DNA from: Candidatus Gemmiger excrementigallinarum
GTDB taxonomy: Bacteria > Bacillota > Clostridia > Oscillospirales > Ruminococcaceae
Length of the DNA stretch: 64,000 nt
NCBI GenBank assembly: GCA_019116445.1
Contig: DXBP01000050.1
Location: 40,842 to 104,841, forward strand
Reading direction: 5' to 3'
Part shown: piece after piece, positions 51,406 through 60,867 of the stretch
Numbering within the stretch: the first letter of the stretch is position 1
How the letters are laid out: the number at the start of each line of letters is the position of its first letter
The notes under the pieces: generated by a model
Database searches by the model: none
The model's input: only the letters and a program-made list of their open reading frames with translations
What the model was told of the DNA's origin: nothing
Position numbers and translations under genes: made by a program

Positions 51406-51433
51406 TGCTTTTTATTATAGAGAGGTGAAACCT

Positions 51434-53737
51434 ATGCTTTGTGTACGCTGCAAAAAACGTACCGCAGTGGTCTTTGTCCAGCGTATGGACAATGGCAAAC
51501 CCGTGCAGGAGGGCTATTGCCTGACCTGTGCCCGGGCTATGCATATTCAGCCCGTGGATGATCTGATGAAACAATTCGGTATGTCCGACCAGGACCTGGA
51601 AAATATGGAAGAGCGCATGAGTTCCTTCCTGCAGGAAGCGGCTGAATCCGGCGCGCTGGCTCCCACCGGGGAGGATGCGCCCGAGGAAAGCGCCCAGGAT
51701 GATTTTGTGCCCGGCGGCTCGCCGGTGTTCCCCTTTGGTTTCGGCGCCCAGCGCCAGAACGGGGAGGAGGGCAAAGCCCCCAAGAACGGGAAAAAGGAAA
51801 AGGCGCCCCGGCGCAAGTTCCTGGATACCTATTGTGAGAACCTGACCCAGAAGGCCCGGGAAGGCAGGACCGACCGGATTGTTGGCCGTGACCGGGAGAT
51901 CTACCGCACCATCCAGATCCTCTGCCGCCGGCAGAAGAATAACCCCTGCCTCATCGGTGAGGCAGGCGTGGGCAAAACCGCCATTGCCGAGGGCATTGCC
52001 CAGCGTATTGCCGAGGGCAAAGTTCCGGCGCGCCTGCAGGACAAGGAAATTTTCCTGTTGGATATGACGGCCCTCATCGCCGGTACCCAGTTCCGCGGCC
52101 AGTTCGAGCAGCGGGTCAAGGGGCTGATCAGCGAGGTGAAGGCTGCCGGCAACATCATCCTGTTCATCGACGAGATCCACTCCATCGTGGGTGCGGGGGA
52201 CTCCGACGGTGCCATGAACGCCGCCAACATCATGAAACCCGCCCTCTCCCGCGGGCAGGTGCAGGTCATCGGCGCCACCACCTTTGCCGAGTACCGCAAA
52301 TATATCGAGAAGGACTCCGCTCTGGAACGGCGCTTCCAGCCGGTGAAGGTGGAGGAACCCTCGCTGCTGGATACCATCGAGGTGCTCAAAGGCATCCGCG
52401 TTTATTACGAAAAGCACCACTGCGTCCGGGTGCCGGACCCCATTGTGGCCAGTGTCGTCAAGCTGTCGGAACGCTATATCACCGACCGTTTCCTGCCGGA
52501 CAAGGCCATCGACCTGCTGGATGAATCCTGCGCCTGCTGCAACCTGCGCCATCCCGAGATCACCGAGCTGATCGAAGTGCAGCGCAAGGTGGCGGAGCTG
52601 GAAAGCCGGGAACACGACCTGGAAAACCCCGAGCCGGAGAACGGCCAGGATGCGGCCATCGACTACGAGGCACTGGCATCGGTCAAGACGGAACTGGCCC
52701 AGCAGCGCGAAAAACTGCCTGCCCTGCAGCTGCGGGTGGCGGAAATCGAAGTCACCATGGACGATGTGGCCCAGGTGGTGGAGCTGTGGACCGGCATCCC
52801 CGCTGTCAAGATCAAGGAAACCGAGTACGGCCGCCTGCAAGGGCTGGAAGAGGTCCTCAAGTCCCATATCATCGGCCAGGATGAAGCCGTCCACGCGGTG
52901 GCAGGGGCCATCAAGCGGGCCCGTGCCGACCTGTCCGGCCGCCATCGTCCGGCCAGCTTCATCTTTGTGGGCCCCACCGGTGTGGGCAAGACCGAACTGG
53001 TCAAACAGCTGGCCAACCAGCTCTTTGATACCGTGGACCCGCTCATCTCCATCGACATGAGCGAATATATGGAGAAGTATGCCGTTTCCCGCCTGATCGG
53101 CTCGCCTCCGGGCTATGTGGGCTACGATGAGGCCGGGCAGCTGACCGAGAAGGTCCGCCGCCACCCCTACAGCGTCGTGCTCTTTGACGAGATCGAGAAG
53201 GCCCATCCTGATGTGATGAACATTCTTTTGCAGATCCTGGACGAAGGCAAGATCAACGATGCCCAGGGCCGCACGGTGGACTTCTCCAACACCGTGATCT
53301 GCATGACCTCCAATGCCGGTTCCACCGACCAGAGCGGCGCCACCGGTTTTGGCAAAAAGCTGGAAGTCGCCAGTGCCGACAAGAGCCTGAAAGCCCTGCA
53401 GGAGTTCCTGCGCCCCGAGTTCCTGGGCCGTGTGGATGAAGTCATTACCTTCCACCCCCTGAGCGAGGAAAACCTGGAGAAGATCGCTGCCCTGATGCTG
53501 GAGGAATACAAGCCCGGTTTTGCGGCTCACGGCATTACGCTGACCTACGACCAGCCCGCACTGGCTGCCATTGTGGCCCAAAGTTCCACCAAGTACGGTG
53601 CCCGCGAACTGCGCCGCACCATCCGCAAGACGGTGGAGGACCCCGTCGCCGAAGCGCTGGTGGATGGCCGCCTGGGCAGCGGCCCCGTGACGGTGGAACT
53701 TGTCGATCATGATGGCAAACCGGAGCTGAAACTGTAA
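51434..53737 (+). CDS. ATP-dependent Clp protease ATP-binding subunit, ClpE-like with N-terminal zinc finger
   Basis: 767 residues from ATG 51434, AGAGGTG seven bases upstream. Class 1 Hsp100 unfoldase that feeds ClpP. N-terminal zinc ribbon CVRC (Cys3, Cys6) and CLTC (Cys29, Cys32) replaces the usual Clp_N repeats, as in ClpE. A linker with Gly/Lys-rich low complexity runs to about 125. First AAA+ domain: GEAGVGKTAIAEG, LFIDEIHSIVGAG. A middle coiled coil with UVR-like stretch lies near 375-425. Second AAA+ domain: GPTGVGKTELVKQ, VLFDEIEKAHPDV, GSPPGYVGYDEAGQLTE. The C-terminal D2-small domain ends in ELRRTIRKTVEDPVAEAL. First gene of a three-gene unit. Confidence 0.9.
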   Translation: MLCVRCKKRTAVVFVQRMDNGKPVQEGYCLTCARAMHIQPVDDLMKQFGMSDQDLENMEERMSSFLQEAAESGALAPTGEDAPEESAQDDFVPGGSPVFPFGFGAQRQNGEEGKAPKNGKKEKAPRRKFLDTYCENLTQKAREGRTDRIVGRDREIYRTIQILCRRQKNNPCLIGEAGVGKTAIAEGIAQRIAEGKVPARLQDKEIFLLDMTALIAGTQFRGQFEQRVKGLISEVKAAGNIILFIDEIHSIVGAGDSDGAMNAANIMKPALSRGQVQVIGATTFAEYRKYIEKDSALERRFQPVKVEEPSLLDTIEVLKGIRVYYEKHHCVRVPDPIVASVVKLSERYITDRFLPDKAIDLLDESCACCNLRHPEITELIEVQRKVAELESREHDLENPEPENGQDAAIDYEALASVKTELAQQREKLPALQLRVAEIEVTMDDVAQVVELWTGIPAVKIKETEYGRLQGLEEVLKSHIIGQDEAVHAVAGAIKRARADLSGRHRPASFIFVGPTGVGKTELVKQLANQLFDTVDPLISIDMSEYMEKYAVSRLIGSPPGYVGYDEAGQLTEKVRRHPYSVVLFDEIEKAHPDVMNILLQILDEGKINDAQGRTVDFSNTVICMTSNAGSTDQSGATGFGKKLEVASADKSLKALQEFLRPEFLGRVDEVITFHPLSEENLEKIAALMLEEYKPGFAAHGITLTYDQPALAAIVAQSSTKYGARELRRTIRKTVEDPVAEALVDGRLGSGPVTVELVDHDGKPELKL

Positions 53738-53754
53738 AGAAACAAGGGAAGTCT

Positions 53755-54744
53755 ATGAAAAAACACCTTGCGGTCCTGATGGTACTTCTGGTGCTGCTGT
53801 GCGGCTGCGCGCAGCGGCACACCACCCGGGTGATGCCGGAGATGCCTTCGGTGGAGGACCCTGCCCCCACCCCGGAACCGACGCAGGAGCCACTGCCCCA
53901 GACAGACGGGGCGCTCTACGGCAGTGTGGGCCTTCTGGAAGAACCCACGGTGCTGGTCAGCGTCTATCTCAACGATGCCGCCACCGGCAGCATCTGGACC
54001 CGGGAAGCCCGGGCGGCGGCACGGCAGAGCGTAGCCATGGCGGTAGACTGGCTCACCGAACAGGCCGACCGTTACGGCGTCACAGCGGATATTTCCTATG
54101 ACGACGGCAGCGATACCAGCCCGCTGAGCTACACTTACTCGCTGCGTTCCCGCCTGCGCGGGGGTGTGGATTCCGAGGAGAGCAACGCCTTCCTGGACGA
54201 GATGGATGCGCTGTGCGCCACGCTGGATACCGCCGAGCTGCGGGCCCAGTACGGCACCGACCATGTAGGGTTTCTGCTGTTCCTGCCGGTGTCTGGCACG
54301 TCGTTCACCATGGCGCACTACGCCGAGGACGGCACCGACTTTTACCATGAATATTGCTGCCTGTACCGCTACGACGCCTATGTGCCGGACCCGGAACCGG
54401 AATCTCCGGCGACCTTCGCCCACGAGATCCTGCATCTGTTCGGGGCGCCCGATCTCTATGAAGGCAGCAGCGATCCCTATGTGGACGGGGCGCTGACGGC
54501 CTATGTGCAGCAGACCTACCCCGACGACATCATGCTCAGCACCTATGCCGAGGACGGCAGCAATCTGTATACATCCATTGATAAGGTCATCAGCCCGCTG
54601 ACGGCCTACTGCATCGGCCTGGCCGACAGCTGCCCCGAACTGGAACAGTTCCCGCAGCTGGCGGATGTGGAACCCGGCGTGTTCCATTACGGCGGCAGTG
54701 GTCCGCAGGACCTCTGGCCGGACAGCGGCGTGGTGACTGTCTGA
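53755..54744 (+). CDS. Zinc metallopeptidase lipoprotein (HEXXHxxGxxD type)
   Basis: 329 residues. A lipoprotein signal with lipobox LCGC (Cys18), then a Pro/Glu/Thr spacer to about 48. The zinc site is H223-E-I-L-H227-L-F-G230-A-P-D233, the metzincin-like HEXXHxxGxxD with Asp as third ligand, inside ATFAHEILHLFGAPDLY. I do not recognise a named family; the domain before it (60-210) is alpha/beta. Acts outside the membrane. It is 17 bases after the clpE-like gene, so it may take part in envelope protein quality control. Confidence 0.75.
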   Translation: MKKHLAVLMVLLVLLCGCAQRHTTRVMPEMPSVEDPAPTPEPTQEPLPQTDGALYGSVGLLEEPTVLVSVYLNDAATGSIWTREARAAARQSVAMAVDWLTEQADRYGVTADISYDDGSDTSPLSYTYSLRSRLRGGVDSEESNAFLDEMDALCATLDTAELRAQYGTDHVGFLLFLPVSGTSFTMAHYAEDGTDFYHEYCCLYRYDAYVPDPEPESPATFAHEILHLFGAPDLYEGSSDPYVDGALTAYVQQTYPDDIMLSTYAEDGSNLYTSIDKVISPLTAYCIGLADSCPELEQFPQLADVEPGVFHYGGSGPQDLWPDSGVVTV

Positions 54745-54757
54745 TAAAGGAGGCACT

Positions 54758-55693
54758 ATGGCGTCCAACGAGGAATTTCCCCTTCGCATTGAAGCTGTTC
54801 CGTCGGCCTGGGCTGCCGAGCGCCGCGCCGAGGATGACATCGGGGAAAGCCAGACCCAGAGCTGGCAGCTGGTGTATGTGCGTGCCGGCGCCGTGGAAGA
54901 ACGCTGTAACGATAAACGTGTGCTGCTGCGGGCGGGCAGTATCCTGCTGCACCAGCCAGAGGAAACCTTTGCCATGCGCAGCGTGGGGGAAATCCCCCCC
55001 GAAGTGCTGCGGATGGACTTCTTCTGCTCCGGTGCCGTCATGGACCGGTTCCGCGGGGCGGTGTTTCACGCCGAGCCGGCGGAACAGCATGATCTGAACT
55101 GGCTGATGAAGGAAGTGGACGAACTGTACGACCCGCCGGCGGAGCCGGGGGGCAAGCCCATTGCCCGGGAGGATGTGCCTTTTGGGGCACGGCAGCAGCT
55201 GGCGATCCACCTGGAAAATCTGCTCATTATGCTGGCGCGGCGGTGCAAGCGTGCGCGCAAACCCACGCTGCGGGCCCGGCGGGAACGCCGGCAGGCGGCG
55301 CTGGTGGAAGCGGCGCGGGCCTATTTTGCCCAGAATCTGACCCATGAAGTCCGGGTGGAGGAAGTCTGCGCGGCGGTAGGCTGTACCCGTGCCCAGATGC
55401 AGCAGGCATTCCGCGCCCGGCTGCGCCATACCGCCATGGAGGAATTTGCCGCCATGCGGCTGGAATATGCAGCGCAGCTGCTGGCCCGTGGCGCCACCCC
55501 CGGGGAAGTGGCTTCCCAGATGGGATATTGCTCCGGGGCCTACTTCAGCCAGAAGTTCCATGCGGCCACCGGCAACACGCCCAGCGCCTACCGGCGTATG
55601 CAGCAGGGGCTTCCGGCACGGCGGCAAAACAGGCAACAAAAAGACAAAGAGGCACCGAAAACGTCTATTCCCGAAACTGAGCAGAAAAAGTAG
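54758..55693 (+). CDS. AraC-family transcriptional regulator
   Basis: 311 residues, AAAGGAGG eight bases upstream. N-terminal cupin-like sensor (WQLVYVRAGAVEERCNDKRV ... GSILLHQPEETFAM), a linker rich in Arg (KRARKPTLRARRERRQ), and C-terminal double helix-turn-helix: VEEVCAAVGCTRAQMQQAFR and PGEVASQMGYCSGAYFSQKF, closing with TGNTPSAYRR. The C-terminal 30 residues are Gln/Lys-rich and probably disordered. It follows the metallopeptidase gene by 13 bases; the target is unknown. Confidence 0.85.
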   Translation: MASNEEFPLRIEAVPSAWAAERRAEDDIGESQTQSWQLVYVRAGAVEERCNDKRVLLRAGSILLHQPEETFAMRSVGEIPPEVLRMDFFCSGAVMDRFRGAVFHAEPAEQHDLNWLMKEVDELYDPPAEPGGKPIAREDVPFGARQQLAIHLENLLIMLARRCKRARKPTLRARRERRQAALVEAARAYFAQNLTHEVRVEEVCAAVGCTRAQMQQAFRARLRHTAMEEFAAMRLEYAAQLLARGATPGEVASQMGYCSGAYFSQKFHAATGNTPSAYRRMQQGLPARRQNRQQKDKEAPKTSIPETEQKK

Positions 55694-55765
55694 AATGATA
55701 AGTAAGGAACGGACAATCCTCTGCCCGTTAAAACGCAACAAGAAAACATAAAGGAGACGATTGGT

Positions 55766-56791
55766 ATGGCAATTTTGGTTAGCGGTGGCGCCGGCTACAT
55801 CGGCAGCCACACCTGCGTGGAACTTCTGGCCGCGGGTTACGACATCGTCGTCGCGGACAACTTCTACAATTCCTGCCCCGAGGCACTGGCCCGCGTCAAG
55901 AAGATCTCCGGTAAGGACTTCCGCTTCGTTGAGGCGGATATGACCGACAAAGAGGCTGTGGAGAAGATCTTTGCCGAAAATCCCGATATTGACTGCGTGA
56001 TCCAGTTCGCCGCCTACAAAGCGGTTGGCGAGAGCGTCTCCAAACCCATCGAGTACTACTCCAACAACCTGGGTTGCACGCTGAACATCCTGGATGTTAT
56101 GCGCCGCCACAACTGCCATAACATCATCTTCTCCTCCTCGGCCACCGTCTACGGCGACCCCGCCAGCGTGCCCATCCGTGAGGATTTCCCCGTGGGCGGC
56201 ACCACCAACCCCTACGGCACCACCAAATCCTTCACCGAGCGCATTCTCACCGACTGCTGCGCTGCTGACCCGGAACTGAATGCCGCCGTGCTGCGTTACT
56301 TCAACCCCATCGGCGCGCATCCCTCCGGCCTCATCGGTGAGGACCCCAACGGTATTCCCAACAACCTGGTGCCTTACATCGCCAAGGTCGCCGTTGGCAA
56401 GCTGGAAAAGGTCCATGTCTTTGGCAACGACTATCCCACGCCCGACGGCACCGGCGTCCGTGACTACATCCATGTCGTTGACCTGGCCCGCGGTCACGTG
56501 GCAGCGGTCAAGAAGCTGGAAGAAAAGCCCGGCCTGTTCATCTGCAACCTGGGCACCGGCCACGGCTACAGCGTGCTGGATGTGATCCACGCCTTCAGCA
56601 AGGCCTGCGGCAAGGAACTGCCCTATGTCATCGACCCGCGCCGCCCCGGCGATATTGCCGAGTGCTGGTGCGATCCCACCAAGGCCAAGAACGAACTGGG
56701 CTGGGAAGCACAGTACGGCATTGACGAAATGTGCGCTCACAGCTGGAACTGGCAGAGCCACAACCCCGACGGCTACAAGACAGCCGAATAA
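55766..56791 (+). CDS. galE: UDP-glucose 4-epimerase
   Basis: 341 residues, AAAGGAGA upstream. Interconverts UDP-glucose and UDP-galactose with tightly bound NAD (Leloir pathway and glycan precursor supply). Rossmann motif GGAGYIGSH; active-site Ser/Tyr/Lys in SSSATVYGDP and NPYGTTKSF; VLRYFNPIGAHPSG and GTGVRDYIHVVDLARGH are the classic GalE signatures. A weak promoter may lie at 55668-55696 (TTCCCG, 17 bp, TAGAAT). Single gene closed by a terminator. It may supply precursors to the surface-glycan genes at 23-36 kb. Confidence 0.97.
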   Translation: MAILVSGGAGYIGSHTCVELLAAGYDIVVADNFYNSCPEALARVKKISGKDFRFVEADMTDKEAVEKIFAENPDIDCVIQFAAYKAVGESVSKPIEYYSNNLGCTLNILDVMRRHNCHNIIFSSSATVYGDPASVPIREDFPVGGTTNPYGTTKSFTERILTDCCAADPELNAAVLRYFNPIGAHPSGLIGEDPNGIPNNLVPYIAKVAVGKLEKVHVFGNDYPTPDGTGVRDYIHVVDLARGHVAAVKKLEEKPGLFICNLGTGHGYSVLDVIHAFSKACGKELPYVIDPRRPGDIAECWCDPTKAKNELGWEAQYGIDEMCAHSWNWQSHNPDGYKTAE

Positions 56792-56808
56792 CTCCGCTAT
56801 AAGACTAC

Positions 56809-56840
56809 AGGCGCAGCCGAAAGGCTGCGCCTGCTTTTTT
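56809..56840 (+). terminator. Intrinsic terminator of galE
   Basis: AGGCGCAGCC, GAAA tetraloop, GGCTGCGCCT, then GCTTTTTT. Confidence 0.95.
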
Positions 56841-56865
56841 CTGTGATGGCCGGAAAAAGCACCTT

Positions 56866-57648
56866 TTATACAAACATCTCCGCGCTGCGGGGCGGCAGCT
56901 TGGGCACGGCCGGCGGCGGGGCTGCGGCGGCCCGCCAGGCAGCGGGGGAAACCCCTACCTCCCGTTTGAAGACCCGGCACAGATAGTTGGCACCGGAAAA
57001 TCCCGTCAGTCCTGCGATCATCTCCAGATTGTACTCGTCGCTCAGCAGCAGCGTCTTGACGGCTTCGATGCGCACATTGGTCAGGTACTTGCCCGGGGGT
57101 ACCCCCAGCGCCTGTTTGAAGGCCCGCACCAGATGGCTTTTGGTTACGCCCAGCTGCTCGCTCAGTTCCTCCACCCCGTACAGGGCCATGTAATTCTGAC
57201 GGATGGCCTGCAGCGCTTCGGCCACCAGGGGCGGCAGCGGACGGGCGGTTTCGTCGGCCCGGCTCAGGGCGCACAGCAGGGCATAGGCCATGGCCGCGGT
57301 GCCGTTGCCCTGCAGCTGGGCTACCAGTTCGGCGGCACCCGGGCAGGAGGCACCGTCCGCCCAGCGGGAGGCCCCCAATCGCAGCAGATAGGCTTCGGCA
57401 CAGTAACCGATCAGGCGTACCGCCAGCAGATGGCAGTCACTTTGCGGGCGAAGTTCCAGGGGCGCTGTCCCCAGCAGGATGTCCCCGCTGTGACCGGACA
57501 TCTCGCTGCCTTGCAGCAGGCACTCCCCGCGGGAAAGTACCCCCACCCACAGCCCGGCACCGTCCAGTGTCAGCGGCGTGTTTCCGTCCAGTTCGGCGGT
57601 TTTTTCGCAGCTGCAGTAGATTTCCGGCTCAAATATCAATTTCGACAC
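56866..57648 (-). CDS. AraC-family transcriptional regulator
   Basis: 260 residues with GTG 57648 as first codon. GGAG lies only one base upstream of it, so TTG at codon 4 (57639), eight bases from GGAG, may be the true start. N-terminal sensor (LDGAGLWVGVLSRGECLLQG ... GDILLGTAPLEL), C-terminal two helix-turn-helices: VEELSEQLGVTKSHLVRAFK and LEMIAGLTGFSGANYLCRVF, then REVGVSPAAWR. Divergent from the sugar-ABC ATPase gene at 57761, so it probably controls it. Confidence 0.85.
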   Translation of the reverse strand: MSKLIFEPEIYCSCEKTAELDGNTPLTLDGAGLWVGVLSRGECLLQGSEMSGHSGDILLGTAPLELRPQSDCHLLAVRLIGYCAEAYLLRLGASRWADGASCPGAAELVAQLQGNGTAAMAYALLCALSRADETARPLPPLVAEALQAIRQNYMALYGVEELSEQLGVTKSHLVRAFKQALGVPPGKYLTNVRIEAVKTLLLSDEYNLEMIAGLTGFSGANYLCRVFKREVGVSPAAWRAAAAPPPAVPKLPPRSAEMFV

Positions 57649-57760
57649 TCCAATATCAATAAAATGCTATTTTCAAACACATTTTAACCTGTTATTATAG
57701 TCGTGTCAAGTAAATCAGCCCCGCCAACGGGGCACAAAAACCATATTGGAGGGTTTTGTC

Positions 57761-58873
<1,113 letters not shown>

Positions 58874-58890
58874 TTCAATCCGCTTTACAA

Positions 58891-58922
58891 GGCGGCTCCG
58901 CTGCGGCGGAGCCGCCTTTTTT
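58891..58922 (+). terminator. Intrinsic terminator of the sugar ATPase gene
   Basis: GGCGGCTCCGC pairs with GCGGAGCCGCC and is followed by TTTTTT. Confidence 0.93.
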
Positions 58923-58954
58923 CGTGAAATTTGCCGGACAGGAGGGGAACCCCC

Positions 58955-60832
58955 ATGCACATTACGGATTTTCTGCACCCGGACAGCGTGGCACTGCACC
59001 GTCAGGTGGATTCCATGCAGACCGCGGTCCATCTGTTGGTGGAGCTTATGGCTGCGGGCGGTCATCTGACCGATCCCGCTGCCTTTGAAAAGGATGTGCG
59101 GGCGCGGGAAGAACTGGGCGGCACCTGCGTGGGCGGGGGATTGGCCATTCCCCATGCCAAAAGCGAGGCGGTTTGCGCGCCGGGGCTGGCGGTTCTTACG
59201 CTGGACCCGCCGCTGGACTGCGCCACCCCGGACGGGGAGCCGGTGCGGATGATGTTCCTGATCGCGGCACCGGCGGATGCCAATGACCTGCACGTCCAGG
59301 TGCTTGCAGAACTTGCCACACTGCTGCTGGATAAAGACCTCTGTGACCGGCTGATACAGGCGGAAGAACCGGCCCGGTTCTGTGGGCTGATTGCAGCCCA
59401 GGAACAGGCAGCGGACCCGCCGGAGAATCCCACGCCAGGCGGAAGACCTGAACACTGGCGGTTTGTGGCGGTCACGGCCTGCCCCACGGGGCTGGCCCAC
59501 ACCTATTTGGCGGCCGAAGCGCTGCAGAAGGCGGCCCAGGAACGGGGCGTCAGCCTGAAAGTAGAAACCAACGGTGCCGCGGGTGTCAATCACCCGCTCT
59601 CATCGGAGGATATTGCCAATGCCGACTGTATCATTGTGGCGGCGGATCGGGCAGTATCTACGGCGCGGTTTGTGGGCAAAAGAATGGTGTCGGTTTCGGC
59701 GCGGGAAGCCATACGGGACCCCGGCGCTGTGCTGGACCGTGCGGCGGAAAGCAACGTGCCGATCTACCGCGGCGGCGATGGATTCCGTGCCAATGACTGG
59801 AAAGAGCAGGGACGGGAGGCGTACCGCCATCTGATGAGCGGCATCTCCCACATGCTGCCTTTTGTGGTGGGGGGAGGTGTGCTGATCGCCTTTGCGCTGC
59901 TGCTTGCCCAACTGGGCGCACCGTCCCCCCTGACCGACATGATGGACACCGTAGGCCGCGCGGCCTTTGTGCTGATCTATCCGGTACTGGCAGCCTTCAT
60001 CGCCTACAGCATTGGGGATATACCCGCCTTTATGCCGGGGTTGATGGGCGGCTACCTGGCCCAGCTGGGCACAACCATTGCCCCCCAGGAGAACTGGGTT
60101 TCCAGCGGATTTTGGGGCGCCCTGGTGGCCGGCTTTGCGGCTGGCGGGCTGGTTCAAATACTCAACTGGCTGGGGCGGCGTTTGCCGCCGGCATTGGAGC
60201 AGGTCCGCACAGGACTGCTGACCCCGGCCCTGAGCCTGCTGGGCGTGGGGGCACTGATGGTGCTGATCGTCAATCCGCCGCTGGGGCAGTTCAACCTCTG
60301 GCTCTGCGATCTGTTGGACGGTATGCAGGGCGACAGCCGCCTAGTGATGGGGGCGCTGCTCGGTGCGCTGATGGCCACCGACTACGGCGGACCTATCAAT
60401 AAAGCGGCCTACCTGACCGGCACGCTGGCCTTGGTGAATAACCAGTACGACATCATGGCGGCGGTCATGGTGGGCGGCATGGTGCCGCCCATTTCGGTGG
60501 CGCTGGCCTGTTTGCTGTTCCCCAACCGCTTTACTGCCGCCGAGCGCCGCACGGCCCCTCAGAATCTGCTGATGGGAGCTTCCTTTGTGACCGAAGGCGC
60601 TCTCTCCTTCGCCCTGCGGGACCCGCTGCGGGTGGGCCCGGCCTGTGTGCTGGGCAGTGGCCTGGCAGGTTTCCTGAGTATGTTGCTGGGCTGTGGCTGC
60701 CCGGCTCCTCACGGCGGCTTGTTCCTGATCGCGGTTATCACCAATCCCCTGGGATTCCTGCTGGCTTTGGCGGTAGGCTCGGTCGTATCTGCCTTTCTGT
60801 TGGGGCTGTTCAAAAAGCCCGTAATGCAATAA
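58955..60832 (+). CDS. fruA: PTS fructose transporter subunit EIIABC
   Basis: 625 residues from ATG 58955 (GGAGGGG upstream). Fused fructose-family phosphotransferase permease: EIIA domain (1-150) with phospho-His67 in AIPHAKS; EIIB domain (166-265) with phospho-Cys176 in TACPTGLAHTYLA; EIIC domain (285-620) with about nine or ten helices and the family segments GISHMLPFVVGGGVLIAFAL and the ATDYGGPINKAAY motif. Imports fructose (or a related hexose such as mannose) as the phosphate. No fruK or fruR adjoins it. A terminator precedes and follows it, so it is a one-gene unit; no clear promoter is seen in the 30 bases upstream. Confidence 0.92.
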   Translation: MHITDFLHPDSVALHRQVDSMQTAVHLLVELMAAGGHLTDPAAFEKDVRAREELGGTCVGGGLAIPHAKSEAVCAPGLAVLTLDPPLDCATPDGEPVRMMFLIAAPADANDLHVQVLAELATLLLDKDLCDRLIQAEEPARFCGLIAAQEQAADPPENPTPGGRPEHWRFVAVTACPTGLAHTYLAAEALQKAAQERGVSLKVETNGAAGVNHPLSSEDIANADCIIVAADRAVSTARFVGKRMVSVSAREAIRDPGAVLDRAAESNVPIYRGGDGFRANDWKEQGREAYRHLMSGISHMLPFVVGGGVLIAFALLLAQLGAPSPLTDMMDTVGRAAFVLIYPVLAAFIAYSIGDIPAFMPGLMGGYLAQLGTTIAPQENWVSSGFWGALVAGFAAGGLVQILNWLGRRLPPALEQVRTGLLTPALSLLGVGALMVLIVNPPLGQFNLWLCDLLDGMQGDSRLVMGALLGALMATDYGGPINKAAYLTGTLALVNNQYDIMAAVMVGGMVPPISVALACLLFPNRFTAAERRTAPQNLLMGASFVTEGALSFALRDPLRVGPACVLGSGLAGFLSMLLGCGCPAPHGGLFLIAVITNPLGFLLALAVGSVVSAFLLGLFKKPVMQ

Positions 60833-60836
60833 AAAT

Positions 60837-60867
60837 TGCAAGCCTCCCGCCCGGGAGGCTTGTTTTT
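60837..60867. terminator. Bidirectional terminator between PTS and spoIID genes
   Basis: AAGCCTCCCG pairs with CGGGAGGCTT, followed by GTTTTT on plus; AAAAATTGC on the other side serves the minus strand. Confidence 0.88.

Noticed and set aside
56804..56865. Small RNA between galE and the AraC gene
   Set aside because: Explained completely by the galE terminator hairpin and T-tract.
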